Shown here one piece after another: positions 21,060 to 33,531 of a stretch of DNA of 64,000 nt; the first letter of the stretch is position 1; each line of letters begins with the position of its first letter. Where the stretch lies: contig CM062292.1 of assembly GCA_031216915.1 (NCBI GenBank), positions 5,080,457-5,144,456 of the forward strand, read 5' to 3'. The position numbers were made by a program, and so were the translations under genes. Below the pieces are notes generated by a model. The model worked only from the letters and a program-made list of their open reading frames with translations, ran no database searches and was not told where the DNA came from. This DNA is from Pictodentalium vernedei. Its lineage: Eukaryota; Mollusca; Scaphopoda; Dentaliida; Dentaliidae.

Positions 21060-23134
21060 ATGAAAGGATATTGTTCAAATTGTAATAGGAAGAAATCTTC
21101 CTCTGACTTTCATGATCATTGCATTAATTGTAGTCAGTGTTCTCGCACTAATCCCTGTTCTATATGTCAATTTTGGGATGACAAACATTGGAAACGTGTG
21201 TCACGATATGTTGTTAGTGGAGAAAGGGCTATGCCGGCTCTTTCTCCGCAAGGTCACGCTACTCTCTCAGTTTCTATTTCAGAGGAACAAGAACAGGGTG
21301 ATGTTTCCATGTTATCTTCCGCAAGTGCGCTTCCGTCGTCACAAATGAATACAGAGCTAGCGGCAAAAGTGCTCATGGAGATTAAACAAATGTCGTCCAC
21401 TAGCTCGCCCGGTGTAGCGTCCATTCACCGAATGGTTCGGCAGCCGGGTTCGTCCGATGCGGTCCAGGAGGAAATGTTGGGTGATGCAAGCACTATAAAC
21501 ATTCAACGTGCACACCCAGTGACGGCGGATAGTAGGCGAGATCGGAGGAAGCCTTTGAGTCCGGTTCCTAGCTCGTCCAGGTCCAGCCGGGCCGCGAGCG
21601 AGAGAGGCCCCTCTCTCGTACAACATCTGGGACCAGATGTTGTGGTACAAAATGTGTCGCAAGCGGAGCATACGTCCGTTGCTCGGGACGCTCCGTTGTA
21701 TAGGCAGTCCGCGGAGACTGCTCAGGCTTCTTCCTCTCGTCAGCGCACACGACCGCACCTTGGCTACGCGACCGCCGATATTTTACCAGCTTCGCCGATC
21801 AGGGATTCTTCGGCGACCAGGTCACACCATCCGGTAGCCAGGGACACGAGGCCGATGGACTCCGGACGTTTGCAAAGGAAAAGTATGCGGGAGTCATCAG
21901 ATGCGGAGCTGCCCTCGGCGAAGCAGCGAAAGACTGCGCCTCCGCAGGCCTTGATGTCGGACGTACTTGTGCAGATAGCACAACTTATTGCAGCATCCCA
22001 GCAGCCGACAGAAATGGTGTCAGATCGGGAATTATCCGACGGCGCTGGGTCGGTACGCTCCGCCGAAGCATCGGGGGCGGACGACCGGGAGCATCATGAG
22101 GTCCGACCGGATGGTGAAAGGGATACGGATGACTTGGAGCTATCCCTTTTGGAACAACATAAAGCTGCCGTGGACTTCATCCAGCACTTTCTCCCTCAAG
22201 TTGTTCCGTCGGGCCAGACTGCTGCGGTTCCGGACAAGAGAATTATAGCGTCATTGGACTCTGATTTCTTTGAGCGGTTCAGGGACATCGCTCCCGAGTT
22301 TCCGTCTCAGTCCAATAATGTTGCAAGAACATTTGAATTATTGAATGACGCTATATTCAAACTTGCTTCCAAAACGGGGAAAGCAGGTTTCTTGTCCGCC
22401 AATACTCTCAACCTGCCTTTCATTAATGCAAGGAATAAATTCGACACGGCAGGACAGGGTATCCCGAGAGTTCCTCTGCGTATGGACGACGAGGCGGAAG
22501 ACTTAGAGTTATCATTACCGTCGTCGGCGTCTATTCCAACCGCGGTGTTGGAAACAACTATTTCGTCTAACAGAGCCAGTTTAGATGCCTTATCTTACGC
22601 AGATCACCTTACGAAGGCGTTATCACTGCGCCTTCAAGGGAAAGAAGACTTCTTTCAAGGGCAGTAGCTTATTCCACGTGTAACTCCGCCCTTTCAGTGG
22701 CAAACCTGGAGTTGGTTAGACGTGACGCAGCCCTAGCTACATCCACACTCGTGGATACTAAGTTGAAGAACTCTCTCAGAGTCGCTTCGGTCTCCGGAGA
22801 ACTCCTCTTTGACGGCAAGCTTTCTGCAATTTACGATAAAATTACAAAGAAAGCTTCGGATTCTCTGCTGTTCAAATCTGCTTCTAAGAAGTCGGACACG
22901 GCAGATAAGAGTAAGACAGGCACTTCTGGGTCTAATGCGCCCAAGAGAGGTTCCTATAGAGGTTCCGGTGCGTCCTCTTGGTCTTATTCAAGAGACCGTC
23001 AAGGTAGCGACTCACGTTCGGGACGTCCTTCGGGCCGGGACAACCTGTCGGACGCCCCGAGGTCGACGGGACGAGGTGCGGGTCGTGGAGGACGTGGTTT
23101 CTCCTACCGCAGGCCTCGCAGGTCCGGGAGGTGA
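21060..23134 (+). pseudogene. DIRS-3 gag, one frameshifting deletion
   Basis: ATG after TTTTCACA. Codons run open to 22648, where a 25-bp deletion (compared with DIRS-5 at ~50345) shifts the frame; gag then continues from about 22670 to the TGA at 23132. The N-terminal C5, C8, H18, C21, C24, C27, C33, C36 pattern is intact, and the C-terminus is RG-rich (GRGAGRGGRGFSYRRP). The deletion lies between short AAGA repeats. Apart from this it is the best-preserved gag here, about 690-700 codons before damage. Confidence 0.85.
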
Positions 23135-25125
23135 TGGCTTAAACCTCTATCGCGTACCGGTTGGCGGAAGGTTGTCGAGTTTTTCACAAGAGTGGGCGTC
23201 GATTACGGACGACCCTTGGGTGAGAGGGGTGACTTCGGAAGGTCTAAAGATATCCTTCAAACAAAAGCCTCCATTAACTCGAAGTCCAAAATGGACTCAA
23301 CTTCCGTCAAATCCGCAGAAAAGAGATGCTCTATTATCAGAGGTGCAGTCTCTTTTAATGAAGAACGTGGTAGAGGTCGTAGAAAACCAGGAGACTCCGG
23401 GATTCTACAGCCATCTGTTTCTGGTTCCGAAACCAGATGGCTCGTTCCGTCCAGTCATAGATTTGAGCTGGATAAACAAGCTGATCGTCGCTCCGAAGTT
23501 TTATATGGAGACGATTCGGTCGGTCAGAGCGATTATTCGGGTGAACGATTATGCAATGAGCATAGATCTCAAAGATGTGTACTTTCACGTCATGGTACAT
23601 CCGACATTCAGAAAGTGTCTACGCTTCGCAGTCCTAGGAGTGGTGTATCAATTTCGGGCGATGTGCTTCGGATTGAATCTAGCACCCTGGGCTTTCACTC
23701 GGGTAATGAACTCGGTAATGATCTATTTCCGAGCTCATTCGTCTGTGGTAACGTCGGCCTACCTGGACAACATTCTTCAGAGGTACGGCAACGAGTTAAC
23801 GCTTCAGAACGATGTTCAGAATCTACTTCTATTGCTCCGACGTCTCGGTTTTATAGTAAACAAGGAGAAGTCGGATCTGGTGCCGTCCAAGTCATTCACA
23901 CATCTGGGAATGAGCTTCGAGACGCACAACAATCTCGTTCATCTGCCGTTAACCAGAGCGAAATTAGTCAGTTGTTACGCTCGCTATTTTCTGCACGCAG
24001 ACAAAGTCACGGCGAGAGAATTTATGAGAATGATAGGTCTGTGCGGAGCCGCTGCGCATCTCATTCCGATGGGTGCGGTTACGCACGCGTCCTCTCCAAA
24101 TTTTCTTGACTCAGAATTGGAGTGTGAAAATTCATTCGCTCGACATAGACGTTCTCTTGTCAGATCAAGTGAAACGAGAGATTCAGACTTGGGCAAACAT
24201 TCAGTGGTTAACTCAGGGAGTTCCGCTGCAGTTGCCGGATCCGAGTTTTACCATTATGACGGATGCCAGTCAAACAGGTTGGGGTGCTTCATTGATCCCA
24301 ACGGATTCGAGATGCCAGGGTCTTTGGGATCCGCAATTCCTGGGCAAGCACATAAACATCAAGGAAATGATGTCAAATTGGCTTGCGTTACGTCATTGGA
24401 TGGACATTATTCACAATGCTCATGTCCAAATCCTATCTGACAATACGACAGTAGTGGCGTATATACGGAATCAGGGAGGCACTCATTCAGTTCCGTTGTT
24501 CAATCTAACGGAAAGAATCCTTCTGTTTGCGCTAGAACATCAGGTTCTTCTTTCGGTCCGTCACATACCGGGTCGTCTGAATGTACCAGCAGACCCCCTT
24601 TCATGAAAGGGTCGCTTGTTGCCGTCGGAGTGGACTCTCAACAAACAAGTATTCAATCAGATTTGCTACCAATGGGAACGGCCAATGATAGACTTATTTG
24701 CGACACATCTCAACAATCAGTTGCAGACGTATGTGTCTCCGTGTCCGGATCCAAGAGCATTTGCAGTAGACGCTCTGTCGATTCCTTGGGATGGAATGAT
24801 AGGATATGCGTATCCTCCAGTGCCGTTAATTCAGCAAGTATTGCTAAAGATAAAACAATCTCAATGCAAGATTCTGTTGGTAGCATCTCTGTCTCCACAG
24901 AGACCGTGGATAAATCTACTCAGGTGTCTGTTGTGGGACCTACCGCGAAAGCTTCCTCCACGGGAGGATCTTCTTTCGCAGGGGAAATCGCGTCAACTCC
25001 ATCACAACCCGCAAGGTCTCAACCTTCACGTTTTTCCGTTGTGCGGTCCTTCTTGCATGGCAAGCACTTTACAGGACGAGCAGTGGACACGATTTCTAAC
25101 TGTAGGAGGACCTCCTTTTCGCTAA
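22809..25125 (+). pseudogene. DIRS-3 reverse transcriptase-RNase H
   Basis: Open in the +1 frame relative to gag from 22809. Motifs include FLVPKPDGSFRPVIDLSWIN, SIDLKDVYFHVMVHP and LNLAPWAFTRV. The catalytic box reads YLDN (23760-23771): a GAC to AAC change removes one essential aspartate. A 1-nt insertion near 24073 shifts the frame; RNase H continues 24073-24606 (TDASQTGWG, INIKEMM, SDNTTVV, ADPLS) and stops at TGA 24604, which replaces the tryptophan codon of DIRS-2. The C-terminal domain then continues to 25125. Inactive. Confidence 0.9.
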
Positions 25126-26065
25126 ACTATGCGGCTAAGTGGAAGGTTTTTCGTCGTTGGTGTAGGGATCATTCTGTGGATTTTTTTGATCCCTCTATAC
25201 CAGACATTGCAAACTTTCTAGTATACTTGTTTGACGAAATCAAACTGCAGCCTGTTACTATTAAGGGTTATAGGTCTATGTTATCTGATACCTATGCACA
25301 TCATGATAGTTTACAAATTGGATCTAATGTCTCTTTATCTAAGTTGGTTAGAAACTTGAACTCTTAGGTTAATTCCTAAATGGAATTTAGCTTGGGTTCT
25401 TCTTAAACTGAAGGAAAAGCCATTTTGAACTTCTTGGGACAGTAGATTTCAAATTCTTATCTTATAAGACAGCTTTTCTCTTAGCTTTCTCTTCTGCTAG
25501 AAGAGTCAATGAGCTTCATGCACAGTCGGTGGATGATTCTCACTATCGTAGTGTCGGGAACACTATCACCTTCACTACTAATGTGGGTTTTTTAGCTAAG
25601 AATCAGGCTCCTAATAAATATCCGGAACCTGTTGTTATTAAGGCTCTTCCGTCTTCAGACGGGCGTAGGCCTTTACTCTGTCCTGTTAGAGCGTTACGTA
25701 TCTATAAACAGAGATCTCAGTTTATCAGAAAGGGACGAAAACGTTTCTTTCTGTCTCTGATACCTAATAGAAGGGACATTTCGGTCCATTCTATTGCTAG
25801 ATGGATTCAATTAACTATCCGTACTGCTTATGAGAGTTTATCTTCTTCTCGGCAGTCTGTGCTTAAGATTTCGGCTCATGAAGTAAGAGCTCTTGCTACT
25901 TCTTGGGCTTACGCTAATAGTATTGCTATTACAGATTTAATGAAGGCTGCTTATTGGTCTCAGCCATCCACATTAACAAATTTTTATCTCAGAAATATTG
26001 AGTCCATTTCTGGAGACCTGCATTGTTTAGGTCCGTTATCTGTTGCTCAGAATGTCGTCCACTAA
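24603..26065 (+). pseudogene. DIRS-3 tyrosine recombinase
   Basis: In the -1 frame relative to RNase H. The core-binding part (SLNYAAKWKVFRRWC, DIANFLVYLFDE, TIKGYRSMLSDTYAHH) is open to about 25357. A 17-bp deletion and a small insertion then break the frame, and the catalytic part resumes to 26065 with SARRVNELHAQ, HEVRALATSWAY, AAYWSQPST and NFYLRN. Catalytic residues remain but the frame is broken. Confidence 0.88.
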
Positions 26066-26666
26066 ACAGTTGCAACTATAGTTATGCAGGCTTTCTGTTC
26101 CGGCAGTGACTCCGTCCGGCTGCCCTCTTTGCTCTGGGCTATTTGACCCAGGGCAAGGGGAAGGGGGGGGGGGGAGGGTGTTCCCTTAGGTCACCTGCTT
26201 TATAGTGAAAAGCAAGGGAATGCCTCCTCCGAAGTCAGTATTTCTGAGTCGTTTCCGGGATGGTTTAAAGTGTAATATTAATGTTAAAAATTCATTCATG
26301 TCATATTTTTAAAGTGTAGCTCGGTGTGAAGCATTTGTATATGTCAAGTGTCAAACGGGCGTTAATATACAATCCTCGGACACTTTTAAAAGAATATAAA
26401 GAGTCTCAATTCTCTGAACTAACTTTATTTATTGGCTTACTTTAAAAATAATTAGTATAAAGGGTTATACTGGATGTTAATAGAGAACATGAATGTTATT
26501 GTGCTCAATTATGAAGGGTATTGTATCTTTCTAATTTAATATAAAATAAGAAAGATACATGTAAAGCCTAATACTCCTTTTCTCCTTGAGGGGTTGCCTC
26601 TATATTATATAGTTGAGCTTATTGGATTTTCCTCCATGTCCTAGGCCCTCCAGCCTTTTTACTATT

Positions 26667-26753
26667 CAGCTAAGTCTGGGTCATTGGTACAGTATAAAAA
26701 TGTTGAAAAATTTATAGTAATTTATATATTTTTTATACTTACCAATGACCCAG
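26667..26753 (+). repeat. DIRS-3 internal complementary region
   Basis: Same structure as in DIRS-2: complement of the left end, then complement of the right end, differing by one base (TGTTGAAAAATTT). It is followed by a spacer with GGAGTTGGGAACTCTTACC and the right ITR. Confidence 0.92.
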
Positions 26754-27739
26754 ACAGGGATGGCCCTCCCAGGAGTTGGGAACTCTTACCTCCCCGCTGA
26801 GTACATAGCGCTGACCAGGCACTGCCAGTAAGAATGATAATTGGCGCCAATTTCGGAACGTCCTTGACACTGCGCATGCGCAGTATGTGCGAAGTATGGA
26901 GGTCCTATAGGACATGATTTCTTTTGGTTTTGGATGCAAATTTTGGGGATTGGGGGGCAAAATTTGTGTTTGGCCCTGGATTTTTTAGAGTTAACACCAG
27001 CTAAGTCTGGGTCATTGGTAAGTATAAAAAATATATAAATTACTACAAATTTTTTAACTTTTATGAAAAATTATTTCATGTTCCCTAATTTCGGGGCATG
27101 GGCCTGATATTTTCATTCTTGCTATGAAATTTCCATTGTTCAGTGTTTCCTCTCTCCCTTTCCTTAATACTCCCTTGGTATTCTCCCATGCTTTTGGCAT
27201 TATTTTTGTAATTATTTTACAATGAAAGTTCCTGGGAACAGAATGCTTATTCTGTTTTTCTCCATGGTTACGTCCTCACCCTAGGGTGGTTAGGCATTTC
27301 AGTCATGCATCTACCATCCGATGTACTGCAGTTTCTTCTCAGGAAGCCTCTGTTTTACATCGGATAGTGTTAAAATTGGTTACTGATTTCGGGCCATATT
27401 TTCAGAGCCTGGAGTCTTGTTTCCAGTTTTATTCACTTTTGTTTACATTGACAACGGTTACTTCACACAGTGATTCCTTGTCATCTGTTAAGTTCTGCTC
27501 ATAGCCAGATACATAATATTGTCCGTAAGTGTAACATTAATTTTTAGACATGATTTAAAATTTTTGTCCACACTTAGGCTTTTTTGGGATCCATTTGGGC
27601 TCATCATTCCCATTGGGAACTTTGGCTCAATTTGAAAATTTTTTCGAAAATTTTTTCTTTTGAATTATTTTTTTCGAAATGTTTGTAATGGATTATATTA
27701 TTATCATGTGCCAATTGGAATGACAAACGTTGGAGACGT

Positions 27740-29623
27740 GTGTCACAGTATATTATTAGTGATGAGAGGTCCATGTCGGCCCTCTCACCACAAGGTCACT
27801 CTAGTTTTTCAGTCTCTTTTTCAGAGGAACAAGAACAGGGTGATGTTTCCATGATGTCTTCACGAAGTGTGCCTCCATCGTCGCAGATAAATGAAGAGCT
27901 AACGGAAAAAGTGCTCAATGAAATTCGGCAAATGCCTAAGAGGTCCCATGTAGGATCGACGGCATTGTTGCCTGCTAGCTCGCCCGGTGTAGCCCGGTGT
28001 AGCAATCATTCACGAAATGGTTGTGAAGCCGGGTTTGTCTGGGAAGGGAGATCGGGTGTTGCGAGCACTATAAACATGGATTGTGCACACCCAGCGATGA
28101 CGGATCTGAGGATAGTATGGAGGAAGCCAATCAGTCTGGTACCTAGCACGTCCAGGTCTGCCCGAACCGCGAGCGAGAGAGCCCCCTCTCTCTTACAACA
28201 ACATCTGGGACCAGTTGTTGCTGTACGTAATGTTCGCCAGTCAGAGCATATGTCCACCCCTCGGGACACTCTGTCGTATAGACAGTCCGGCACGACTAGT
28301 CTTTTGGCTTCCTCATCCTCACGGCAGCACACATGACTGCAACTTGGCTACGTGACTTATGATATCCAGCCTGCTTCACCGACCAGGGATTCCATGTCGA
28401 TCAGGTCACACCATCTGGTAGCCAAGGACACGCGGCCTTACCAGTGGGGACGTTTGCATAAAAGAAGTATGCAGGAAGTAACGTCCCAGGAGCTCCCAGC
28501 AGCTAAATCACGTAAGACCGTGGCTCCAAAGGCCTCCGTGATGGACTTGCTATCACAGATAGCTCATCTCATTGAAGCATCCCAGCAGCCATCAGAAACT
28601 ATTTCGGAACAGGAATTGTCTGAGGAAGCTGGGTCGGTTCGCTCCCCTGCAGAGTCAGAAAGGGACGACCGAGAATCTCATATGGTCCAGTTAGATGGCG
28701 AAACGGAATCAGCGGAGCTGGAATTTTCCCTTTCTGAACAACATAAGGTGGCCGTAGATTTCATCCGGCAACACCTTCCAGATGTTGTTCCTCTGGACCA
28801 AAATGCTGCATTACCGGATAAGAGACTGATAGCATCACTGGACACAGACTTTTTCGTCCGGATTAGGGACACTGTCCCTGAGTTTCCAAACCAGTCCTTT
28901 AATGTCACGCGCTATACAACTGCCTTTCATCAATGCGAGACATAGATTTGAAATGGCAGGATAAGGCATGCCGAGAGTTCTTCTGCATTTGAACGACCAG
29001 GCTGAAGACCTGGAATTGTCATTGCCGGCATCCATGTCTATTAACTCCAAACTCCAGTATACTGGGGATGACAATCTCGTCCTAATAGAATTAATTTAGA
29101 TGCATTATCTTACACAGATCACCTTACCAGAGTGTTATCATTATGTCTCGAAGGGAAAGAATTCCAGGATGTTCAAACTTCCTTAAGAGTTCTTTAGAGG
29201 GCTATAGCATATCAGACGTGATGCTGCCCTGGCTGCGTCCAAAAGAGTGGACAGTAAGGTGAAAAACTCTCTTCGAGTCGCTCCGGTCTCCAGAGAGCTT
29301 CTCTTCAATGGAAGGCTTTCTATTTTCTATGATCAAATTACTAAGAAAGCTTCGGACTTTTTAAATCCGCTTCTAAAAAGTCGGACTCAGCAGAAAAGAG
29401 TAAGGCAGATACTTCGGGGACGAATACGTCCAGGGGAAGTTCCTATAGAGGATCTAAGAAAGCCTTTATGTCTTACTCTAGAGACCGTGAGAGTAGCGAC
29501 TCAGGCAGGGGCTGTTATACTGGCCGAGATAACAGGTCAGGTGCCCCTTGGTCGATGGGACGAGGCGCGGGTCGTGGAGGACGTGGTTTCTCCTCCCGCA
29601 GGCCTCGCAGGTCCAGGAGGTGA
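27740..29623 (+). pseudogene. DIRS-4 gag remnant
   Basis: The start codon region and the whole Cys/His cluster are missing: sequence jumps from the leader to the NWNDKRWRRVS-type segment near 27717. In-frame TGA at 28334, a ~75-bp deletion near 28915 and further frameshifts follow. Recognisable blocks are SFSEEQEQGDVSMM, HKVAVDFIRQHLPDVVP and, in another frame, the RG-rich end near 29560-29620. Confidence 0.8.
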
Positions 29624-29638
29624 TGGTTTAAACCTCTA

Positions 29639-31579
29639 TTGTGTTCCAGTTGGCAGAAAGCTGTCGAGATTCTTAACCAATTGTCAATTACGGACGACCT
29701 ATGGGTGCAAGGGGTGATTTCCAAAAGTCTAAAACTGTCCTTCAAGCAAAAACCTCCGTTAACTCGAAGTCCACGTTGGACTCAGCTTCCGTCAAATGTT
29801 CAGAAGAGAGAATCGCTTCTATCAGAAGTTCAATCTCTTCTGGACAAGAATGCTATAGAGGTCGTAGAAAACCAGGAATCTCCAGGTTTCTGCAGTCACC
29901 TGTTTCTGGTTCCAAAACCAGATGGCTCGTTTCGTCCAGTCATAGATCTGAGCTGGATAAACAAGCTGATCATGGCTCCAAAATTTTATATGGAGACCAT
30001 CCGTTCGGTCAGAGCGAGCATTCGAGTGAATGATTATGCTGCGAGCATAGATCTCAAAGATGCGTACTTTCACGTCATGGTACATCCAGCGTTCAGAAAG
30101 TATCTTCGCTTCGCTGTCCTAGGAGTCGTTTATCAGTTCCGAGCGATGTGCTTCGGTCTGAATCTAGCGCCCTGGACATTCACTCGAATAATGAACTCTG
30201 TGATGACTCATTTCCGAGCTCATTCGTCTGTAGTAACATCGGCCTACCTGGACGACATTCTTCAGAGGTACGGCAACGAGTTAATGCTTCCGAATGATGT
30301 TAAGAGTCTGCTTCAACTGCTCCATCTCGGTTTCATAGTAAACGAAAAGAAGTAGGATCTAGTGCCGTCCAATGAGCTCGTTCGTCTGCCGTTAACCAGA
30401 GCAAAATTAGTCAGTTGTTACGCTCGCTTTTGTCTTCACTCAGATGTAGTAACAGCGAGAGAATTCATGAGACTGACAGGTTTGTGCGGAGCCGCTGCGG
30501 ATCTTATTCCGATGGTGTGGCTACGCACTCGTCCACTCAAGATATTTTTTACTCAGAACTGGAGTGTGAAGACTCATTCGCTAGAAACGAACATCGTCTT
30601 GTCGAATCAAGTGAAACAAGAGATTCAGACTTGGGCAGATATTCAGTGGTTAACTCAAGGAGTACCACTGCAACTGCCGGATCCGAGTTTTACGATAATG
30701 ACGGATGTGAGTCAAACAGGTTGGGGCGCAACTCTGAGCCCAACAGATTCCAAGTGCCAGGGTCTTTGGGATCTGCAGTTCCTAAACAAGCACATAAACA
30801 TCAAAGAGATGATGACAATATGGCTTGCGCTACGTCAATGGATGAACATTCTTCAGAATTTGCATATTCAAATTCCGTCTGACAATTCAGTAGTAGCGTA
30901 CAGTAGTAGCGTATATTTGGAACCAGGGAGGCACTCATTCCATCTGTTATTCAATTTAACGGAAAGGATCCTTCTGCTTGTCCTAGAGCACCAAGTTCTC
31001 CTATCGGTCCGACATATACCGGATCGTCTGAATGTTCTAGCAGACTCCCTTTCTCGGAAAGTTTGCATGTTGCCGTCAGAATGGACTCTCAACAAATGAA
31101 GATTCAATCAGATTTGCTACCAATGGAATCGTCCTATGATAGACTTGTTTGTGACGCATCTCAACAATCAGTTGCAGACGTATGTGTCACCATGCCCAGA
31201 TCCTCGAGCGTTCGCAGTAGACGGCCTCTCGATCTCTTGGGAAGGAATGATAGGATACGCGTATCCTCCAGCTCCGTTGATTCAGCAGCAGATATTGCTA
31301 AAAATCAAGCAATCTCACTGCAAGATTCTGTTGGTAGCATCTGTGTCACCCCAGAGACCATGGATAAATCTACTCAGGTGTCTGTTGTGGGACATTCCGC
31401 GGAAGCTTCCTCCACGGGAGGACCTTCTTTTACACGGGAAATCGCGCACACTGCATCAAAACCTGCAAGGTCTCAACCTTCATGTGTTTCTGTTGTGTGG
31501 TCCTTCTTGCACGGCAAGCATTTTACAGGACGAGCAGTGGATGCAATTTCTAACTGTCGGAGGACCTCCTCTACGCTAA
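29639..31579 (+). pseudogene. DIRS-4 reverse transcriptase-RNase H
   Basis: RT is open from 29639 to 30355 with FLVPKPDGSFRPVIDLSWIN, SIDLKDAYFHVMVHPAF and an intact YLDDILQRYGNE box near 30247. It stops at TAG 30353 (NEKK*), and a deletion removes the segment KSFTHLGMSFETHNN present in other copies. RNase H follows (30362-31099) with TDVSQTGWG in place of TDAS and a 1-codon-scale rearrangement after SDNSVVAY. A TGA near 31097 precedes the C-terminal domain (PMIDLFVTHLNNQ, YAYPPAPLIQQ), which ends at 31579. Confidence 0.88.
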
Positions 31580-32535
31580 ATTATGCTGCTAAGTGGAAGG
31601 TTTTCTATCGGTGGTGTAGGGATCATTTTATTGATATTTATGATCCCTCCATTCCAGACATTGCTAATTTTCTGGTCTACTTGTTTGATGAGATCAAACT
31701 GCAGCCAATAACCATTAAGGGTTATAGGTCTATGCTATCAGATACCTATGCTCATCATGATAGGTTACAGATTGGATCTAATGTCTCTTTATCTAAGTTC
31801 GTGAAAAACTTTTCGATAAATAGACCTAGAACCCTTAGGATAATTCCAAAGTGGAATTTAGCTTGGGTTCTTCTGAAGCTAAAAGAAGCGCCATTTGAGC
31901 CTCTTGATACAGTGGACTTCAAATTCTTATCTTATAAGACAACTTTTCTCTTAGCCTTGTCTTCTGCCAGAAGAGTTAGTGAGCTTCATGCACTATCTGT
32001 TGATGATTCTCACTATCGTAGTGTTGGTAATACTATTACATTGACTACTAATGTTGGATTTTTGGCTAAGAATCAGGCTCCTAAGAAGTATCCTGAACCT
32101 ATTGTTATTAAGGCCCTTCCATCTTCAGACGGTCATAGGCCTTTGCTCTGCCCACTTAGAGCCATGCGCATATACAAATGTAGATCTGAGTTTATCAGAA
32201 AGGGACGTAAGCATTTCTTTCTGTCTCTGCTGCCTAATAGAAAGGACATTACAGTCCATTCTATTGCAAGGTGGATTCAATTAACTATCCGTACTGCTTA
32301 TGAAAAATTATCTTCAACTCAGCAGTCTGTGCTTAAGATTTCAGCGCATGAAGTAAGAGCGCTGTCTACATCTTGGGCTTATGCTAATAGTGTTGCTATT
32401 ACCGATCTGATGAAGGCTGCATATTGATCTCAGCCTTCCATGTTCACAAATTTTTATCTTAGAAATATTGAGTCCATTTCTGGCGACCTCCGTTGTTTAG
32501 GTCCATTATCTGTTGCTCAGAATGTCGTCCACTAA
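31063..32535 (+). pseudogene. DIRS-4 tyrosine recombinase, one stop
   Basis: Open from 31063 to 32427, with SARRVSELHALSVDD and SAHEVRALSTSWAY. TGA at 32425 replaces the tryptophan of AAYWSQP, cutting off the segment with the nucleophilic tyrosine (NFYLRN, then AQNVVH and TAA at 32533). It would be a complete recombinase without this single change; as it stands it lacks the nucleophile. Confidence 0.88.
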
Positions 32536-33133
32536 ACAGTTGCAACTATAGTAATGCAGGCTTTCTGTTCTGGTAGTGCCTCTGTCCTGCTGCCCTCTTT
32601 GTTCTGGGGTATTTGACCCAGAGCAAGGGGAAGGGGGGGGGGGATGGTGTTCCCTTATATCAACTGCTTTATAGTGAAAAGCAAGGGAATACCTCCTCTG
32701 GAGTCAGTAATTCCGAGTCGGTGCCGTGATGGTTTTAAAGTGTAAAGCTAATGTCTATCTCATTTATGTAATATTTTTAAAGTGTACCTCGGTGTGAAGC
32801 ATTTGTATATGTCATGTGTCATACGAGTGCTAATATACAATCCTTGGACACTTTTAAATGAGTATAAAGAGTCTCATTCTCTGGACTATCTTTATTTATT
32901 GGCTTTCCTTTAAAAAGATTAGTATAATGTGTTATACTGGATGTTAATAGAGATCATTGATGTTATTGTGCTCAATTACGGAATGGTATTGTGTCTTTCT
33001 TTTTTGATACAAACAAGAACGATACATGTAAAACCTCTTCTCCTCTTCTCCTTGAGGGGATAATTCTGTTTACATGTAATTGAGCCTATTGGATTTTCCT
33101 TTAGGTCCTAGGCCCTCCAGCCTTTTTTCTATT

Positions 33134-33220
33134 CAGCTTAGTCTGGGTCATTGGTACAGTATAAAAATGTTAAAAAATTTATAGTAATTTATATATTTTT
33201 TATACTTACCAATGACCCAG
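33134..33220 (+). repeat. DIRS-4 internal complementary region
   Basis: CAGCTTAGTCTGGGTCATTG, a one-base variant of the shared ICR start, followed by the complement of the right terminus. A spacer with GAGTTGGGAACTCATACC leads to the right ITR. Confidence 0.92.
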
Positions 33221-33531
33221 ATGGGGATGGTCCTCCCATGAGTTGGGAACTCATACCTCCCCACTGATTACATAACACTTACCAGGCACTGGTTGTAAAA
33301 ATGAGGATTTGGCTCCAATTTCGGTCTTCCTTGACTACTGTGCATGTGCAGTGGATAAAAGTATAGAGGACCACATAGGACATCTAATTTTTGGATTTTG
33401 ATGCAAATTTTGGGAATTGGGGGGGGGGGGGCAAAATTTGTGTTTGGCCCTAGAATATTAGAGTTAGCACCAGCTAAGTCTGGGTCATTGGTAAGTATAA
33501 AAAATATATAAATTACTATAAATTTTTTAAC

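Larger units (their letters stand above)
19972..27058 (+). mobile_element. DIRS-3, near-complete DIRS retrotransposon
   Basis: A 7087-bp copy: left ITR 19972 to about 20172, gag, RT-RNase H, YR, ICR 26667-26753, right ITR 26829-27058. Both ITRs share AAAGAAATCATGTCCTATAG-type bases, so they are one element. It is inserted in the DIRS-4 leader. It is closest to DIRS-5 in protein and ITR sequence, suggesting a younger subfamily. Each of its ORFs has only one to three lesions. Confidence 0.93.
27059..33531 (+). mobile_element. DIRS-4, main part after the DIRS-3 insertion
   Basis: It resumes in the leader, then gag, RT-RNase H, YR, ICR (33134-33220) and right ITR (about 33296-33531, ending ATAAATTTTTTAAC). 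The element without DIRS-3 is about 6.8 kb. It has several deletions in gag and RNase H plus point stops. It is older than DIRS-3, which it hosts. The right flank (CTTTTGAACCG) continues the pearl-like repeat broken at 19634. Confidence 0.9.

Noticed and set aside
23192-24109. 305-codon open frame as an independent gene
   Set aside because: It lies in the -1 frame under RT-RNase H, has no recognisable domain and equals the Ser/Arg-rich overlap seen in other copies. Reported as an overlap observation, not as a gene.
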